Shown here: positions 36,934 through 46,520 of the stretch, in pieces
Numbering within the stretch: the first letter of the stretch is position 1
How the letters are laid out: each line of letters starts with the position of its first letter
Assembly: GCA_902575095.1 (NCBI GenBank)
Contig: CACGPY010000001.1
Span: forward strand, 187,722-251,721
Direction of reading: 5' to 3'
Length of the DNA stretch: 64,000 nt
Source of the DNA: an uncultured Pelagibacteraceae bacterium
Lineage (GTDB): Bacteria > Pseudomonadota > Alphaproteobacteria > Pelagibacterales > Pelagibacteraceae
Position numbers and translations under genes: made by a program
Notes under the pieces: model-generated
Database searches by the model: none
What the model was told of the DNA's origin: nothing
Seen by the model: only the letters and a program-made list of their open reading frames with translations

Positions 36934-39673
36934 AAATATTCCTAAAGATAAAAAAAATATTAATATTACTGGGCTTGCGATTGATAGCAACCAAATAAAA
37001 AAAAATTATATTTTTTTTGCAATTAAGGGTAATAAAATAAATGGTGAAAACTTCGTAAAAGATGCAATCAAAAAAGGTGCATCTGTTGTTGTATGTTCTG
37101 ACAGCTATAAATTAAAAGATAAAAGTGTGTTTATAATAAAAAAAAAAAATGTACGTTTATTTTTAAGCGAAATTACATCGAAATTTTATAAGTTGAAGCC
37201 TAAAAATATAATTGCAGTCACTGGTACTAACGGAAAAACATCAGTGGCAGATATGTTTTACCAGATATTAAGAGTCAATAATATTCCTGTAGCTTCAATT
37301 GGGACTTTAGGAATGAAATACAATGGGAGAGTTCTTAAAACCAATCTTACCACTCCAGACACGATTACTTTACATAAAAATCTTCATTTTTTAAAATTAA
37401 AAAAAATTAATAATGTAATCATTGAAACTTCAAGCCATGGTTTAGATCAAAAAAGATTACACTATATTAATTTCAAAGGAGCAATTTTTACAAATTTTAG
37501 TCAAGATCACTTAGACTATCATAAAAATATGAAATCTTATTTGAATGCTAAACTTTTATTATTTAAAGAAATTTTAAAAAAAAATTCACTAATTATTTCA
37601 GATAGAGAAATAAAACAATATTCTTTAATTGAAAAAATTTCATCAAAAAAACGGTTAAGGCTTACACATATCAGTAATGAATTTAGGAAAATCAAAAATA
37701 ATTATGAAAAATTTATACATGATTTTCAGATAAAAAATTTAGCCATGTCAATAAAAGCGGCTAAACTTTGTGGGTTGAAGGATAAATTAATTTTTAAATC
37801 AATTAAAAAGATTAAAGATGTTGATGGTAGATTACAGTTAGTTAAAAGCTATGCAAATGATATCAAGGTTTTTATAGATTATGCCCACACGCCTGATGCT
37901 TTGCTTAAAACTTTATCTGCTTTAAAATCAAAATTTAAAAATAATATTTCTTTAATTTTTGGTTGCGGAGGTGAAAGAGATAAAAAAAAAAGACCACTAA
38001 TGGCAAAAATAGCCGATAATTATAGTAAAAAAATTTATGTTACAGATGATAATCCTAGAAATGAGAATCCAAAAAACATAAGAAAAGAACTTTTAAATCA
38101 TATAAAAAAAAGCAAAACTTTTAATATTGGAAATAGGTCGCTAGCTATAAAAAAAGCAATTCAAAATGCTGAAGCTCAGGAAGTAATACTTATAGCAGGC
38201 AAAGGACATGAAGAAAAACAAATTTACAAAAGTATAACTTTAAATATTTCAGATAAAGAAATAGTAAATAAAATAAATATTAAAAATAAAAAACTTGATA
38301 AAAAAAAACAAAATTTTCTTCAAAATAATTTAATACTTAACAATATTTTTAGCAAACCTTTATCAGTAAATTTTAATGGACTTTCAATAGATTCTAGATC
38401 AATTAAAAAAGATAATTTATTTCTAGCATTAAAAGGTAAAAATAATGACGGGAATAAATTCATTTATGAAGCTTTAAAAAAAGGAGCAGGATGTGTAATC
38501 ACCTCCTCAAATATAAAAAAATTTAATAAAAAAATAATTAAAGTTGATGACACAATTTCTTTCCTAAATCATTTTGCTAAATTAAAACGTGAAAAATCAT
38601 CTGCACGGATTATTTCTGTAACGGGAAGTGCTGGAAAGACATCTTTAAAGAATTTAATAAAAGATTTGCTACAAAATTTTGGAAAGACTTACTCATCACC
38701 CAGATCTTTTAATAATCACTTAGGAGTCCCTGTAAGTTTATCAAATTTAAGCTTGGAGGATAAATATGGAGTATTTGAGGTAGGAATGAGTAAGAGTGGT
38801 GAAATAAGAAAATTAAACAAACTCATCAAACCACATATAGGCGTGATAACTAATATTGGCGAGGCCCATATAGAAAACTTTAAAAGCACTAAAGGAATAG
38901 CTTTAGCAAAGTCAGAAATTATTGAAGATATAATTAAAGGTGGAACAATTATATTAAATAGAGATGACAAATATTTTAACTATTTATTTGAAAAAGCAAA
39001 AATTCGTAAATTAAAAATCTTTACTTTTGGTAAACATTTAAAATCCAATGTCCGTCTAAAAAAAATTAAAAAAATTGGTGTTTTCTCTCATGTATTTGTT
39101 TATATAAATAATCAACTGATTGATTTTAAAATTAAAGACTTAAATATATATAATGTTTTATCTTCACTAGCGGTTTTAAAAGAATTAAAGGTTGATATTT
39201 CAAAAATTAAAAATAAATTTAAAGTTTATGACTCTCCAGAAGGAAGAGGAAAAAAATATCTTATAACTAGATACAAGAAGAGATTTAAATTTATTGATGA
39301 AAGTTATAATGCTAATCCATTATCAGTGAAAAACGCTATTAATAAGCTAAACTTGATAAAAAAAGAAAATTTCAAGAAATACTTAATACTTGGTGACATG
39401 CTTGAATTAGGCACTAAATCCAAAAGATATCATGAAGAATTATCTAGAGTTATTAACAGTTCTGACATTGATAAAGTATTCATTAAAGGAAAAAAAACAA
39501 TTTTCACCTATAAACATCTTAAAAAAAATAAAAGAGGAAATATTTTGCAAAATAATGAAGATATAGATTTGAGTTTAAAGGACTTGATATCCAATAATGA
39601 TTATTTGATGATAAAAGGCTCTAATGCAACTGGATTAAATGATTTTAGTAAAAAGATAATAAAAGGAATATAA
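36911..39673 (+). CDS. murEF: Fused MurE-MurF: two muropeptide ligases in one chain
   Basis: About 920 residues, twice one Mur ligase. The MurE half (1 to about 455) has Walker A TGTNGKTS near 104, HTPDAL near 326 and the DNPR box near 380 that marks meso-diaminopimelate specificity. After a Lys/Asn-rich linker (about 456-478) the MurF half begins again with the typical N-terminal fold (GLSIDSRSIKKDNLFLALKG) and a second Walker A TGSAGKTS near 571, ending in MIKGSNATGLNDF. No stop or frameshift separates the halves. It would add m-DAP, then D-Ala-D-Ala, to UDP-MurNAc-peptides. Start taken at ATG 36911; an ATG at 36890 is possible. Confidence 0.95.
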   Translation: MLLKNLIKNIPKDKKNINITGLAIDSNQIKKNYIFFAIKGNKINGENFVKDAIKKGASVVVCSDSYKLKDKSVFIIKKKNVRLFLSEITSKFYKLKPKNIIAVTGTNGKTSVADMFYQILRVNNIPVASIGTLGMKYNGRVLKTNLTTPDTITLHKNLHFLKLKKINNVIIETSSHGLDQKRLHYINFKGAIFTNFSQDHLDYHKNMKSYLNAKLLLFKEILKKNSLIISDREIKQYSLIEKISSKKRLRLTHISNEFRKIKNNYEKFIHDFQIKNLAMSIKAAKLCGLKDKLIFKSIKKIKDVDGRLQLVKSYANDIKVFIDYAHTPDALLKTLSALKSKFKNNISLIFGCGGERDKKKRPLMAKIADNYSKKIYVTDDNPRNENPKNIRKELLNHIKKSKTFNIGNRSLAIKKAIQNAEAQEVILIAGKGHEEKQIYKSITLNISDKEIVNKINIKNKKLDKKKQNFLQNNLILNNIFSKPLSVNFNGLSIDSRSIKKDNLFLALKGKNNDGNKFIYEALKKGAGCVITSSNIKKFNKKIIKVDDTISFLNHFAKLKREKSSARIISVTGSAGKTSLKNLIKDLLQNFGKTYSSPRSFNNHLGVPVSLSNLSLEDKYGVFEVGMSKSGEIRKLNKLIKPHIGVITNIGEAHIENFKSTKGIALAKSEIIEDIIKGGTIILNRDDKYFNYLFEKAKIRKLKIFTFGKHLKSNVRLKKIKKIGVFSHVFVYINNQLIDFKIKDLNIYNVLSSLAVLKELKVDISKIKNKFKVYDSPEGRGKKYLITRYKKRFKFIDESYNANPLSVKNAINKLNLIKKENFKKYLILGDMLELGTKSKRYHEELSRVINSSDIDKVFIKGKKTIFTYKHLKKNKRGNILQNNEDIDLSLKDLISNNDYLMIKGSNATGLNDFSKKIIKGI

Positions 39674-40758
39674 TGCTTTTTGAATTATTAACTTCATTAA
39701 TTGACAAATATTCATTTTTAAATGTATTTAAGTATTTAACTTTTAGGACTGGTCTATCTGTGGTCACTTCTTTAATGATTGTTTTTTTAATTGGTGGACC
39801 ACTGATAAAGTTATTTTCAAAAAAAATGATAACTGGCCCGATTAGACAAGATGGGCCGATTGATCATATCATAAAAAAAACTGGCACACCTACAATGGGA
39901 GGTGTAATAATTATAATAGGGATTTTATCTAGCACCCTATTATGGGCAGACTTAAAAAATATTTATGTCTGGACTTTAATTTTTGTATCACTATCTTTGG
40001 GAGCCTTAGGTTTAGTGGATGATATACTTAAAATTAAATTTGAAAATTCAAGGGGGCTTAAATCCAGTTATAAATTTCTTGGCCAAATTATAATAGGTTT
40101 AGCAACTTTATTAATTTTGATAGAATATTCCGATCACGAATTTTTGTATAATCTGTATTTTCCTTTTTTTAAAAATTTAATATGGCATATGGGATTATTT
40201 TTTATTCCTTTTGGTTTATTTGTTATTATTGGATCATCAAATGCAGTAAATTTAACTGATGGTTTAGATGGACTTGCAACTGTCCCTGTCATGTTAGTAG
40301 CTATCTCTTTTACCCTCATATCTTATGTAGTTGGGAATACAATTTTTTCTGAGTATCTAAAAATACAATACATTCCAGATGTAGGTGAACTTTCTATCTT
40401 CTGCGGATCAATTGTTGGATCATGTTTAGGTTTCCTTTGGTATAACGCTCCTCCAGCCAAAATTTTTATGGGTGATACAGGCTCTCTTTCTCTTGGCGGA
40501 TCACTTGCAGCTATAGCTATAATCGTTAAACATGAAATCGTTTTAGCTATTATAGGCGGTTTGTTTGTTCTAGAGACTGTTTCAGTAATTATTCAAGTTG
40601 TCTCATTTAAATTAACAGGTAAAAGAATTTTTAAAATGGCTCCAATTCATCACCATTTTGAAAAAAAGGGTTGGGCAGAGTCAACTATTGTAATCAGATT
40701 TTGGATCATAGCTATCATTTTAGCATTAGTTGGACTAGCAACTTTAAAATTAAGGTAG
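39673..40758 (+). CDS. mraY: Phospho-N-acetylmuramoyl-pentapeptide transferase
   Basis: Inner-membrane enzyme that makes lipid I from UDP-MurNAc-pentapeptide and undecaprenyl phosphate. 361 residues with about ten hydrophobic segments. Signature residues include KKTGTPTMGG near 73, LVDDILK near 114, and the NLTDGLDGLA block near 193, where the catalytic Asp pair and Mg site lie. PIHHHFEKKGW is near 323. Its ATG overlaps the murEF stop by 1 bp, in the canonical murE-murF-mraY-murD order. Confidence 0.97.
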   Translation: MLFELLTSLIDKYSFLNVFKYLTFRTGLSVVTSLMIVFLIGGPLIKLFSKKMITGPIRQDGPIDHIIKKTGTPTMGGVIIIIGILSSTLLWADLKNIYVWTLIFVSLSLGALGLVDDILKIKFENSRGLKSSYKFLGQIIIGLATLLILIEYSDHEFLYNLYFPFFKNLIWHMGLFFIPFGLFVIIGSSNAVNLTDGLDGLATVPVMLVAISFTLISYVVGNTIFSEYLKIQYIPDVGELSIFCGSIVGSCLGFLWYNAPPAKIFMGDTGSLSLGGSLAAIAIIVKHEIVLAIIGGLFVLETVSVIIQVVSFKLTGKRIFKMAPIHHHFEKKGWAESTIVIRFWIIAIILALVGLATLKLR

Positions 40759-40761
40759 AAC

Positions 40762-42039
40762 ATGTTCCAATTTCCAAAAATTAGAGAACTTTCGTTCCTC
40801 GTTTACGGTCTCAGTTTGACAGGAATATCCGTAATTAAATTTTTTAAAAATAATGAAATTAAAAATTTTAAAGTTTGGGATGATCACCAAAAAAAGATAT
40901 TTAATAATTATAGAACAAAGAATTTAAATAAAACTCTCAATCAAGTTGATTACATTGTTTTATCACCAGGAATAAGCTTGATTAAAAACAAAAAATTAAA
41001 AAGATTTAAAAAAAAAATTATCACAGATATCGATCTATTTTATTTAACTAATAAGAGTAATAAAACTATTGTAGTAACAGGCACGAATGGAAAATCAACA
41101 ACCTGTAAACTACTGGCACATCTACTTGAAAAAAACAAATTTCCTTGTTCACTTGGAGGAAATATTGGAACTCCAATTTTAAGTATAAAAAATAAAAAAA
41201 AAAATTATGTAATCATTGAAGCATCATCTTTCCAACTTGCGCATTCAAAATTTATATGTCCTAATTATGCCTTTTTTTTAAATTTGAGCGTTGATCATCT
41301 AGATTGGCATGGAAGTAAGTTAAATTATTTAAATTCGAAATTAAAAATTTTTAGCTTACAAACTGCAAAACACTATGCAGTGGTAAATAAAAACTTCAAA
41401 AGAATTTTTAATAAGAAAAAATTTTTAAGTAGGTTAATCGTCAATAAAAAAAATGATTACTTTAAATTAAAGCATAAAATTAAAAATGGCTATTTGACTT
41501 CAATTATAAACGATGAAAATATGAGTTTTGTTTATCGTTTTGCTAAATTACTGAAAATAACAGATAAATCTTTTATCGACTCAATGACATCTTTTAAAGG
41601 CTTAGCACATAGATTTGAAATTTTTTTAAAAAAAGGCAAAACAATTTTTATCAATGACTCGAAGGCTACATCATTCAAATCTACTCAATACGCTCTATCA
41701 AGTTTAAAAAATATCTATTGGATATTAGGAGGACTTGAAAAAAAAGGGGATAAAATTAAATTGTCGAATTTAAAAAAAAATATTATTAAAAGTTACATAA
41801 TCGGAAAAAATACAAGTTTTTTTGAAAATCAGCTTAAAGGTAAAATAGATTTTTCTGTTACTAGAGACCTTAAAAATTCAATAATTCAAATTTCAAAAGA
41901 AATTAATTTTAAAAAAAATTTGCCTAAATCTATATTATTAAGTCCAGCTGCAGCTTCGTTTGATCAATTTGATAATTTTGAGGAAAGAGGGAAAGAATTT
42001 AAGAGGTTATGTAAAAAAAATGTTGGAAAATTCATTTAA
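40762..42039 (+). CDS. murD: UDP-N-acetylmuramoylalanine-D-glutamate ligase
   Basis: Cytosolic Mur ligase adding D-Glu to UDP-MurNAc-L-Ala. 425 residues, slightly short. Rossmann-like N-terminus VYGLSLTGISVIKFF, ATP loop VVTGTNGKSTTCKLL near residue 112, the conserved SSFQLAHS and NLSVDHLDWHG region near 154-178, and C-terminal INDSKATSFKSTQYAL near 300 and LSPAAASFDQFDNFEERG near 394. It lies 3 bp after mraY and overlaps ftsW by 20 bp. Confidence 0.95.
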   Translation: MFQFPKIRELSFLVYGLSLTGISVIKFFKNNEIKNFKVWDDHQKKIFNNYRTKNLNKTLNQVDYIVLSPGISLIKNKKLKRFKKKIITDIDLFYLTNKSNKTIVVTGTNGKSTTCKLLAHLLEKNKFPCSLGGNIGTPILSIKNKKKNYVIIEASSFQLAHSKFICPNYAFFLNLSVDHLDWHGSKLNYLNSKLKIFSLQTAKHYAVVNKNFKRIFNKKKFLSRLIVNKKNDYFKLKHKIKNGYLTSIINDENMSFVYRFAKLLKITDKSFIDSMTSFKGLAHRFEIFLKKGKTIFINDSKATSFKSTQYALSSLKNIYWILGGLEKKGDKIKLSNLKKNIIKSYIIGKNTSFFENQLKGKIDFSVTRDLKNSIIQISKEINFKKNLPKSILLSPAAASFDQFDNFEERGKEFKRLCKKNVGKFI

Positions 42040-43147
42040 ATTTTTACTTTTAAATTATTGGAGAAGTATTGATAAAAAAATTTTACTTAGTTTCTTTATT
42101 TTATTCTTCTTGGGTTTATTTTTTTCTTTTTCATCTACATCATCACTTGCCGGAGAAAGACTTAATAAGGATTATTATTTTTTTTTCACTAAACACTTAA
42201 CCTATACACTCATTGCGATATTAATTATGTTATTTATTTCATTTGTAAAAACTGAGATTGTTATAAAACTTGTTTTTCCACTATTTTTAGTGTCATTTTT
42301 TTTGTTATCTATGGTTCCAATTTCTGGAATAGAAATTAAAGGTTCAAAACGGTGGATAGATCTTTACTTCTTTAGATTACAACCAATAGAAATTTTAAAA
42401 CCTTTATTTATTTTGATGACAGTAAAAATATTGACCATCGAGAAACTTAAAAATACTCAAATTAAATATCTTTTAAGTTTTATACTATTGTGCTCTGTTA
42501 TAATCTTGTTAATAGATCAACCAGATTTAGGACAATCAATACTATTAACTGGTAGTTGGGTTGCGACTGTTTTTATTTCAGGTGTTAGCTTAATTTATAT
42601 CTTAATTTTTTTTTCCGTTTTTTTGATGTTTCTAAGCTCTTTACTATTTTTTCTTCCCGAAAAATTTGGATATATTATCAATCGATTAGTTGTTTTTTTG
42701 GATCCTAATCAAGGTGATATATTTCAATCATCATCTGCTTTAGACGCTATAAAACTAGGAGGACTCACGGGACGAGGAATGGGTGAGGGTATTTTAAAAG
42801 AGAGCGTTCCGGAGGCTCATACCGATTATGTAATAGCTGTCATTTCCGAAGAATATGGTTCTTTAGTTTCTATTTCAATATTAGTAGTATTTTTATACAT
42901 TGCATTCAGAATCATTAAAAATTGTTTTAAGCAAGAAAATCATTTCCTAAGAATATCTTTGAGTGGTTTAGCTTCTTTGTTGATTTTTCAAACATTTATT
43001 CATGCTGGCGTGAATACACTTTTATTGCCAACAACTGGAATGACATTACCTTTTTTAAGTTATGGAGGTTCTTCTTTAATCGGAAGTGCAATTTTAGCTG
43101 GATTAGTTTTGAACTATACTAAAAATAAGGCTTATTTATATGATTAA
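42020..43147 (+). CDS. ftsW: Septal peptidoglycan polymerase FtsW
   Basis: SEDS-family lipid II polymerase acting with FtsI at the septum. 375 residues with about ten transmembrane segments. Conserved stretches are SSTSSLAGERL near residue 39, GSKRWIDLYFFRLQPIEILKP near 108, DQPDLGQSILL near 165, the loop around VPEAHTDYVIAVISEEYG near 262, and NTLLLPTTGMTLPFLSYGGSSLI near 325. Start chosen at ATG 42020, which overlaps murD by 20 bp; upstream in-frame ATGs would overlap it by 80 bp and add a non-hydrophobic leader. Confidence 0.94.
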   Translation: MLENSFKFLLLNYWRSIDKKILLSFFILFFLGLFFSFSSTSSLAGERLNKDYYFFFTKHLTYTLIAILIMLFISFVKTEIVIKLVFPLFLVSFFLLSMVPISGIEIKGSKRWIDLYFFRLQPIEILKPLFILMTVKILTIEKLKNTQIKYLLSFILLCSVIILLIDQPDLGQSILLTGSWVATVFISGVSLIYILIFFSVFLMFLSSLLFFLPEKFGYIINRLVVFLDPNQGDIFQSSSALDAIKLGGLTGRGMGEGILKESVPEAHTDYVIAVISEEYGSLVSISILVVFLYIAFRIIKNCFKQENHFLRISLSGLASLLIFQTFIHAGVNTLLLPTTGMTLPFLSYGGSSLIGSAILAGLVLNYTKNKAYLYD

Positions 43148-44234
43148 AAAAAAAATATTAATAGCATCAGGCGGAAGCGGGGGACACATTTTCCCTGGCT
43201 ATAGCCTAGCAAATTATTATAAAAATAAAAATTTCAGTGTCGAATTTACAACTGATAAGAGAGGAATTAAATATCTTAGAAATTATAAAAATTTAAATTT
43301 AATCATAATACCCTCTTCTCCCTTAGCTAAAAAAAATTTTTTAAAATTAATTTTTTCTATATTTTATATTGCTTTTTCAATAATGAAATCTTTAAAATAT
43401 TTACTGTTCAATAGGCCGTCAATAATTTTTGGGATGGGAGGTTACTCATCATTTCCAATCTGTATAGCCGCTTATATTTTAAGAATAAAATTTGTAATTT
43501 ACGAGAACAATTTAATCATCGGTAAAGCTAATAAATTTTTACTACCTTTTGCTAACAAATTATTTGTTTCTTATAAAGAAATTGAAGGAATTCCTGAAAA
43601 ATATAGCAATAAAGTAAAAGTGTTAGGTAATATTGTTAGGAAAGAGATAATGGATTTTAATTTTTCTTATAAAAAAAAAGATTATGATAGTATTAGAATT
43701 CTCGTTCTAGGAGGAAGCCAAGCAGCTAAAATTTTCGCACAAGAATTACCCCAAATATTCGAAAAATTAAATAATAAGTTTAAGACGAAAATTAAAATTT
43801 TTCAGCAATGCCACAGAGATCAAAATGCTCAATTATCAGAATTTTATGAAAGATTTAAAATAGAGCATGAGATATTTAATTTTACTAATGAAATAATTAA
43901 TTATTATCATAAAGCTAATCTAGTAATAACAAGATCTGGTGCTTCTGCTTTAGGAGAATTGATAAATTATAATATTCCTTTTATTTCAATACCTTTGCCA
44001 ACTTCAGCAGATAATCATCAATATAAAAATGCTGAGTTTTACGCTAAAAAAGGTTTTGGATTTTTTTTGAATCAGAAAGATATTAAAGATAATTTATACG
44101 ATTTAATCGATAAGATATTTAATGACAAGTCTTTGATAGATACACTTTTAACTAATCAAAGACAACATTCAGACAAAGATATATTTGATAGTTTAAACTT
44201 ACAAATAGAAAAAATTTTAGATGAAAAAAATTAA
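43140..44234 (+). CDS. murG: Lipid II-forming N-acetylglucosamine transferase
   Basis: Membrane-associated GT-B enzyme adding GlcNAc to lipid I. 364 residues. The N-terminal G-loop ASGGSGGHIFPGYSLA is at residues 9-24, GMGGYSSFPICIAA near 100, and ENNLIIGKANKFL near 123. The donor-site half has LGGSQAAKIF near 189 and RSGASALGELINYNIPFISIPLP near 264. The C-terminus is basic-poor but complete. It overlaps ftsW by 8 bp and murC by 14 bp. Confidence 0.95.
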   Translation: MIKKKILIASGGSGGHIFPGYSLANYYKNKNFSVEFTTDKRGIKYLRNYKNLNLIIIPSSPLAKKNFLKLIFSIFYIAFSIMKSLKYLLFNRPSIIFGMGGYSSFPICIAAYILRIKFVIYENNLIIGKANKFLLPFANKLFVSYKEIEGIPEKYSNKVKVLGNIVRKEIMDFNFSYKKKDYDSIRILVLGGSQAAKIFAQELPQIFEKLNNKFKTKIKIFQQCHRDQNAQLSEFYERFKIEHEIFNFTNEIINYYHKANLVITRSGASALGELINYNIPFISIPLPTSADNHQYKNAEFYAKKGFGFFLNQKDIKDNLYDLIDKIFNDKSLIDTLLTNQRQHSDKDIFDSLNLQIEKILDEKN

Positions 44235-45618
44235 TTTAGGACAAAAAGATATCATTCACTTTGTTGGAATTGGTGGAATTGGCATGAGTGGTTTAGCTCA
44301 GATTATGAAAAATATGGGATTTGTAATTCAAGGGAGCGACCGAGTTAAAAATAAAAATACCACTAGTTGCTCAAAATCAGGAATAAGAATATTCATTGGC
44401 CATTCTTTACGGAACGTCAAAAAAGCCACTATTTTAGTTAAGTCTACTGCTATTAAAAACAACAATGTTGAAATAAGGTATGCAAAGAAAAATTCCATAC
44501 CAATTTATTCAAGAGCTGAAGTGTTAGCTGATGCAGTCTCCTTAAAAAAAAATATTATTATTACTGGTTCTCACGGGAAAACTACAACAACGTCTCTAGT
44601 TTCTAAAATTTTATCCGATCAAAGATTAGACCCTACTATTATAAATGGCGGTGTTATAAATTCTTTAAGAAGTAATGCAAAACTTGGAAAAGGAGAATGG
44701 GCTATATTAGAGGCTGACGAGTCTGATGGTAGTTTTTTAAAATTACCAATTAATTATTCAATTGTTACTAATATCGATTACGAACATCTAGATTATTATA
44801 AAAATTACAAAAACTTAGAGAGAGCTTTCGTAGAATTTATTAACAAAACTCCCCCGACTGGTAAGTCAGTCATTTGTATCGATAACTTAAATATAAAAAA
44901 AATTTTAAGTAAAATTAAAAATAAAAATATATTAACTTATGGAGAAAGTAAAAGAGCCGATTTTCAAATTAAAAAAATTAATTACAATTTCGAAAGTACA
45001 GTTTTTGAATTAAGTTTCAAAGATAAAAATAAGATTATCAAAAATATTAAAAATATAAATGTAAAATTATTAGGAAAACATAATGTTTTAAATGCAACTG
45101 CTGCATTAGTAGTATGCTTAAATCTTGGTGCAAACTTAAGATTAGCTAAAAAATCGCTTAAAAATTTTTCTGGAGTTCAAAGAAGAATGACAAAGATATT
45201 TTCAAAAAATAGAAATGACTTTTTTGATGACTACGCTCACCACCCTACAGAGATTAGTTCAATTTTAGAAGGAGTTAAAAATGTTAATCCCAAAAGAAAA
45301 ATTATTAGTGTTTTTGAGCCACATCGTTTTTCTAGGGTAATGTCTCTGAAAAATGAATTTTCAAAATGTTTTTCAAAATCTAATTTAGTAATTATGTGCC
45401 CTTTATACGCAGCAGGTGAAAAGAAAGATTTAAAATATAATCCTTTAAAATTTGCTCGTTTGATATCCAAAAATTCAAAAACTCAAGTGTTAATCGTGAA
45501 AGATATGGTTGATCTGAGCAGATATTTTAAGAAAAATTTAACTAGCAATGAAATAATAATAGGAATGGGAGCAGGTATGATATCAAAATGGATCAAGGAG
45601 CTTAAGTATTTGCTATGA
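44221..45618 (+). CDS. murC: UDP-N-acetylmuramate-L-alanine ligase
   Basis: Adds L-Ala to UDP-MurNAc, the first amino acid of the stem peptide. 465 residues. N-terminal FVGIGGIGMSGLAQIM at 15-30, ATP loop ITGSHGKTTTTSLV near 115, EADESDGSFLKL near 163, NIDYEHLDYY near 183, and DDYAHHPTEISSIL near 338. Full length. Its stop overlaps the murB start by ATGA. Together with MurB, D, EF and Ddl every cytosolic step from UDP-MurNAc precursor to pentapeptide is encoded within 11 kb. Confidence 0.96.
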   Translation: MKKINLGQKDIIHFVGIGGIGMSGLAQIMKNMGFVIQGSDRVKNKNTTSCSKSGIRIFIGHSLRNVKKATILVKSTAIKNNNVEIRYAKKNSIPIYSRAEVLADAVSLKKNIIITGSHGKTTTTSLVSKILSDQRLDPTIINGGVINSLRSNAKLGKGEWAILEADESDGSFLKLPINYSIVTNIDYEHLDYYKNYKNLERAFVEFINKTPPTGKSVICIDNLNIKKILSKIKNKNILTYGESKRADFQIKKINYNFESTVFELSFKDKNKIIKNIKNINVKLLGKHNVLNATAALVVCLNLGANLRLAKKSLKNFSGVQRRMTKIFSKNRNDFFDDYAHHPTEISSILEGVKNVNPKRKIISVFEPHRFSRVMSLKNEFSKCFSKSNLVIMCPLYAAGEKKDLKYNPLKFARLISKNSKTQVLIVKDMVDLSRYFKKNLTSNEIIIGMGAGMISKWIKELKYLL

Positions 45619-46520
45619 GTCTAGATATTAATTTTTTTAAAAAATTTGGAAGTGATTTTCGTCAAAATGTTAATTTGTCTAATTATAGCTGGTTTAATCT
45701 AGGTGGAAACGCTGAATTTTTTTTCAAAGCTAAAGATAAACGTAAGCTAATTGAATTTTTGTCATTCGCAAAAAAAGAAAAAATAAAAGTTACAATTTTA
45801 GGAGCTGGTTCCAATACATTAATTAGAGATAATGGCGTCAAAGGGGCTGTATTAAAATTAGGAAAAAATTTCTCATACACAAAATTAATTGATAAAGATA
45901 TTATTGAAGTAGGGGCTGCTACACTTGATAAGCAAGTTGCTAATTTTGCTAAAGAAAACAATATAGGAAATTTAGAATTCTTATCTTGCATACCTGGTTC
46001 TATTGGTGGAGCGGTAATCATGAATAGTGGTTGCTACGAAAACGATATTTCTAAAACACTATTATCTCTTAAAGCAATAGATAAAAGTAAATTGGCAGAA
46101 ATCGAGATTAAACATGACGATATAAATTTCTTGTATAGAGGAACAAATTTACCTGAAGATTTAATAATTATTTCAGCAAGACTTAAAGGGCATATATCGC
46201 CTAAGGAAAAAATTGAAGAAAATCAAACTAATTTAATTGAAAGAAAAAAAAAAGCACAACCAAATCAAATTAAAACATGTGGAAGTACTTTTAAAAATAT
46301 AAGCCAAGATCAGAAAGCTTGGACGTTAATAAAAGAAGCCGAGTGCGAAAATTTTAAAGTTGGTGATGCAGTAATTTCACAAAAACATTTAAATTTTTTT
46401 GTGAATAATGGAAATGCTAAGTCAGCGGATATCGAAAATTTGATTAAAAAAGTCAAAAAAAGAGTTTATGAAAAAACTGGGATAAATCTTGAATTAGAGA
46501 TTAAAATAATTGGTGAATAA
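45615..46520 (+). CDS. murB: UDP-N-acetylenolpyruvoylglucosamine reductase
   Basis: FAD enzyme reducing UDP-GlcNAc-enolpyruvate to UDP-MurNAc. 301 residues, type II-like size. FAD site TILGAGSNTLIRDNG at about 56-70, then SCIPGSIGGAVIMNSGCYENDI near 124, and TCGSTFKN with the catalytic Ser near 222 and the final Glu in GINLELEIKIIG. Overlaps murC by 4 bp and ddl by 8-11 bp depending on the ddl start. Confidence 0.95.
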   Translation: MSLDINFFKKFGSDFRQNVNLSNYSWFNLGGNAEFFFKAKDKRKLIEFLSFAKKEKIKVTILGAGSNTLIRDNGVKGAVLKLGKNFSYTKLIDKDIIEVGAATLDKQVANFAKENNIGNLEFLSCIPGSIGGAVIMNSGCYENDISKTLLSLKAIDKSKLAEIEIKHDDINFLYRGTNLPEDLIIISARLKGHISPKEKIEENQTNLIERKKKAQPNQIKTCGSTFKNISQDQKAWTLIKEAECENFKVGDAVISQKHLNFFVNNGNAKSADIENLIKKVKKRVYEKTGINLELEIKIIGE

